Below are positions 61,868-64,000 of a DNA stretch of 64,000 nucleotides, in pieces. The notes under the pieces are model-generated. The model made no database searches and was not told where the DNA came from. It worked only from the letters and a program-made list of their open reading frames with translations. The position numbers and the translations under genes are program-made. Numbering within the stretch: position 1 is the stretch's first letter; every line of letters starts with the position of its first letter. The DNA is from JAIBJN01 sp963699495 (GTDB lineage Bacteria; Actinomycetota; Thermoleophilia; Gaiellales; Gaiellaceae): assembly GCA_963699495.1 (NCBI GenBank), contig CAVOUB010000004.1:60659-124658 (forward strand), written 5' to 3'.

Positions 61868-62170
61868 ATGGCTCCCGCCACGCTGGCACCCGCTGAGGTC
61901 GAGATCGAGCAGCCGGTCGACGAAGAGATCCCGGAGCACGAGCGGCCGTGGATCGTGATCGTCTGGAACGACCCGATCAACCTCATGTCGTATGTCACCC
62001 TCGTCCTCCAGAAGCTCTTCGGCTACAACCGCGAGCAGGCGACCAAGCTCATGCTGCAGGTTCACAACGAGGGGAAAGCCGTCGTCTCGGGCGGCCCGCG
62101 CGAGAAGGCCGAGCACGACGTCGCCCGCCTCCACGCCCACGGGCTGTGGGCGACGATGCGCCAGGATTGA
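61868..62170 (+). CDS. clpS: ClpS, adaptor of the Clp protease
   Basis: Delivers N-end-rule substrates to ClpC/ClpA. A 100-residue protein with an unstructured acidic N-terminus, then WIVIVWNDPINLMSYVTLVLQKLFGY (substrate pocket with the conserved N-D and M), REQATKLMLQVHNEGKAVV and KAEHDVARLHAHGLWATM. ATG 61868 is preferred over an upstream in-frame start at 61835. Overlaps the DUF2017 gene by TGATG, the usual actinobacterial pairing. Confidence 0.94.
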   Translation: MAPATLAPAEVEIEQPVDEEIPEHERPWIVIVWNDPINLMSYVTLVLQKLFGYNREQATKLMLQVHNEGKAVVSGGPREKAEHDVARLHAHGLWATMRQD

Positions 62171-62649
62171 TGTTCGTCCCGAGCCCAATCCAGCGCACGC
62201 GCGACGGCGACTATCGCCTTCGCCTGTCCGACGGCGAGCGGGAGCTCCTCCGCACCCTTCCGCTCGAGCTTCTCCGCCTGCTCGCAGAAGACCCCGGCGA
62301 CCCGACGCTCCGCCGGCTGCACCCGTCGGCCTACGAGGATGACGAAGAGGCCGACGGCGAGTTCCGGGAGCTCATGAAGCGGGAGCTCGAGGACGGACGC
62401 CGACAGGCGCTCACGCTGCTCGTCGAGACCGCCTCGCGCGAGCGGCTCACCGCCGCGGAGCTCGATGCCTGGCTCCGCGCGCTCACCGACCTCCGCCTCG
62501 CGCTGGGGACGAGGCTCGAGGTCACCGAGGACACCTACGACCGCGACGTCGACCCCCGCGATCCCGACGCGTACGAGCTCTCCGTCTTCGCCTACCTGAG
62601 CTGGCTCCAGGAGCAGGCCGTCGAGGCAGCGATGCCGGACGCTCGCTGA
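62170..62649 (+). CDS. DUF2017 family protein
   Basis: A 159-residue soluble protein that commonly follows clpS in actinobacteria. Features: RLRLSDGERELLRTLPLELLRLL, LRRLHPSAYEDDEEADGEFREL and the C-terminal ELSVFAYLSWLQEQAVEAAM. Its function is not established; genomic coupling suggests involvement in Clp-dependent proteolysis. ATG 62170 shares a base with the clpS stop. Confidence 0.88.
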   Translation: MFVPSPIQRTRDGDYRLRLSDGERELLRTLPLELLRLLAEDPGDPTLRRLHPSAYEDDEEADGEFRELMKRELEDGRRQALTLLVETASRERLTAAELDAWLRALTDLRLALGTRLEVTEDTYDRDVDPRDPDAYELSVFAYLSWLQEQAVEAAMPDAR

Positions 62650-62735
62650 CCTCCGTCCCCGCCACGAGGAAGACGCGCCGCACGCGGGCCGCAACGCCCG
62701 CGGGTCCAAGACGTCCGCCAATCTTCTGCCGGTGC

Positions 62736-62750
62736 TACCCATAGGGGGTA
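62736..62750 (+). promoter_or_regulatory. CsoR operator before csoR
   Basis: TACCCATAGGGGGTA, a dyad like the copA site at 35416; it is followed by TACCATTGGAGC and the csoR ATG at 62763. Supports autoregulation. Confidence 0.7.
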
Positions 62751-62762
62751 TACCATTGGAGC

Positions 62763-63059
62763 ATGGCCAACACTCCGACCACGCGCGGCTACACCGCATC
62801 CAAGGAGCAGCTCGTCGCCCGCCTGCGCCGCATCGAGGGGCAGGTGCGCGGCGTCCAGAGGATGGTCGAGGAGGACCGCTACTGCATCGACGTCGTCACG
62901 CAGATCAGCGCCATCGAGGGAGCGCTGGAGAAGGTCGCCCTCGGCCTGCTCGACAGCCACACCCGGCACTGCGTCCTCGGCCCCGAGTCCGAGGTGCTCC
63001 GCGAGGAGCGCACGGAGGAGCTCGTCGCCGCCTTCGGGCGGCTCCTGGGCCGCCGCTAG
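62763..63059 (+). CDS. csoR: CsoR-family copper-sensing repressor
   Basis: A 98-residue four-helix metalloregulator: LVARLRRIEGQVRGVQRMVEEDRYC at the N-terminus and the Cu(I)-binding triad C41 (YCIDVVTQI), H66 and C70 (DSHTRHCVLG), matching the C-H-C set of CsoR rather than the RcnR set. Copper binding releases DNA. Its own operator and the copA operator 27 kb away are nearly identical, so copA is the probable main target. Confidence 0.93.
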   Translation: MANTPTTRGYTASKEQLVARLRRIEGQVRGVQRMVEEDRYCIDVVTQISAIEGALEKVALGLLDSHTRHCVLGPESEVLREERTEELVAAFGRLLGRR

Positions 63060-63187
63060 CCACGCCCGGCCGTTCGGGGGGTTGACCTCGACCGAGGCCG
63101 GATCCACGCTGCGTCCATAGAACTGCGGCCCGACCGCCCCGGCGGTCTTCGCGTCACGGACGCGACCCAACTGAGGAAGGACGAGGC

Positions 63188-63313
63188 GTGACGGATATCG
63201 GCGTACCCGATCCGCTCGAGCCCGAGATCGACGTGATCCCGGCAGTCGAGCCCGTGCCCGGCCCGGTCGAGGTCCCGGCGCCGGCGCCCGTCCCCGATCG
63301 CGAGCCGGCATGA
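63188..63313 (+). CDS. 41-residue proline/acid-rich peptide
   Basis: GTG 63188, preceded by GAGGAAGGACGAGG, encodes MTDIGVPDPLEPEIDVIPAV followed by a Pro-Val-rich run and DREPA. The stop overlaps the next gene's ATG (ATGA), showing translational coupling. Strong initiation signal and coupling favour a real short gene; the low-complexity composition is the counter-argument. No function can be suggested beyond partnership with the next gene. Confidence 0.5.
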   Translation: MTDIGVPDPLEPEIDVIPAVEPVPGPVEVPAPAPVPDREPA

Positions 63314-63750
63314 GCCGAACGGAGCCGATCGTGGCCTGGCGCAGCTGGCGCCTGCGCATCGACCCCGAGACGTACACGGTCCAGCCGGTGCTCGAGTCCT
63401 GCCTCTACGGCGAGCCCTGGCCCGAGCGGGAGCCGTTCTCCGCGTACTGCCCGGAGCACGAGCTGCCCGAGCCTGCGTGCGGCTGCGGGATCTACGCGGT
63501 GACGACGCGCGCTGCAGCGCTCGAATGGGCGGCCTGGGCGCAGTCGGCCCTGCCCAACCCGGTCGTCTTCGGCCGGGTTCAGCTCTGGGGACGAGTTCTC
63601 CCCCACTCGGCCGGCTACCGCGCCCAGCTCGCATATCCGTACGAGCTCGGCGTCCTCGCCGGCGAGACGGTGAGCGTGGCCGACGCACGGCGCCTGGAGC
63701 GCCTGCTCCAGGCCGGCTACCTGGTCGACATCGTAGAGCGCGCGGCCTAG
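63310..63750 (+). CDS. Hypothetical protein with two cysteine pairs
   Basis: A 146-residue cytosolic protein: IVAWRSWRLRIDPETYTVQPVLESCLYGEPW, then CPEHELPEPACGCGIYAV (Cys/His spacing suggestive of a metal-binding knuckle), VVFGRVQLWGRVLPHSAGYRAQLAYPYELG, ending LQAGYLVDIVE. The GRVQLWGRV..GYRAxxAYP pattern recurs in uncharacterised actinobacterial proteins. ATG 63310 overlaps the preceding small gene. Function unknown. Confidence 0.7.
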   Translation: MSRTEPIVAWRSWRLRIDPETYTVQPVLESCLYGEPWPEREPFSAYCPEHELPEPACGCGIYAVTTRAAALEWAAWAQSALPNPVVFGRVQLWGRVLPHSAGYRAQLAYPYELGVLAGETVSVADARRLERLLQAGYLVDIVERAA

Positions 63751-63795
63751 GCGGTTCGCCGCTAACCAGCTCCGGCGGCCTCCGTCTTAGCCACA

Positions 63796-64000
63796 GTGAG
63801 GCAGCTGCTTGGGGGAGCGATCGCCGTCCTCGTGCTCGCCGGGTCGCTCCCGGTCGGATGCGGGGGCGGCGATCGCGCCGGCCCCTCCGAGCCGGAGGCG
63901 ACCCTCGCGCCCGACCTCCTCTCGCTCTACGACTACGAGCCCGGCCCGCTGGACGTCCAGGAGGTCGAGACCAGGGAACGGGACGGAGCGATCGTCCACG
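63796..64000 (+). CDS. Lipoprotein, probable alpha/beta-hydrolase (5' part only)
   Basis: From GTG 63796 to the window edge. A lipoprotein signal (LLGGAIAVLVLAGSLPVGC) is followed by a glycine/acid linker and LLSLYDYEPGPLDVQEVETRERDGAIVH. The YDYxPGPLDVxExxxxxRDGAxVH stretch resembles the N-terminus of secreted actinobacterial dienelactone-hydrolase/acetyl-esterase lipoproteins. The catalytic part is outside the window, so the assignment is tentative. Confidence 0.6.
   Translation, partial: MRQLLGGAIAVLVLAGSLPVGCGGGDRAGPSEPEATLAPDLLSLYDYEPGPLDVQEVETRERDGAIVH

Overview
The window is a chromosomal segment of a very GC-rich bacterium. Gene families, GTG/TTG start usage, ClpS next to DUF2017, a PhoU/Pst operon preceded by 11-nt direct-repeat PHO boxes, a CsoR-type copper repressor and the YerC-hisG-hisD arrangement point to a deep-branching actinobacterium (Thermoleophilia/Gaiellales-like). 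This is inferred from gene content only. No rRNA, tRNA or CRISPR array was found.

Layout. 1-10.8 kb, mostly minus strand: 5' part of thrS, small membrane genes, an MBL-like and a YjbR-like gene, an MMPL exporter, an MFS transporter, and a two-component system (PAS histidine kinase, LuxR-type regulator, stand-alone receiver). 10.8-19.9 kb: a roughly 9-kb island bracketed by a 17-bp direct repeat and ending in a truncated tyrosine integrase. It carries sulfur-handling genes: a thioredoxin-like/sulfide:quinone oxidoreductase fusion with an in-frame TGA at the first position of its CxxC motif and a bacterial SECIS-like hairpin just downstream (a probable unannotated selenoprotein), a rhodanese, two DsrE-like proteins, a CDF transporter, a class III cyclase and several gene remnants. 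20.0-25.7 kb: polyphosphate cluster (CYTH-CHAD protein, NUDIX, SixA phosphatase, Ppx, PPK1). 25.7-30 kb: MFS, PHP and CBS genes and a divergent PhoP/PhoR-like pair. 30.1-35.4 kb: pstSCAB-phoU and a phosphoesterase, in which every gene has one or more apparent single-base frameshifts (most likely sequence or assembly errors). 35.4-41.5 kb: copper ATPase, a second MMPL exporter, DUF3830 and an ATP-grasp protein.

41.4-47.8 kb is the histidine pathway: hisA divergent from yerC-hisG-hisD-hisC/hisB fusion-hisH-hisF-hisIE. An AT-rich palindrome lies between hisA and yerC. 47.8-52.1 kb: gltB on the minus strand. 52.4-53.7 kb: a SAM riboswitch in front of threonine synthase. 53.7-61.8 kb, minus strand: argC-J-B-D-R-G-H-lysA, with tandem ARG-box palindromes just ahead of argC. 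61.9-64 kb: clpS, DUF2017, csoR (whose operator is nearly identical to the one before copA, 27 kb away), two hypothetical genes and the start of a lipoprotein.

The window therefore combines amino-acid biosynthesis under four kinds of control (YerC-type regulator, ArgR, SAM riboswitch, glutamate supply), phosphate/polyphosphate homeostasis under PHO boxes, and an acquired sulfur/selenium island.
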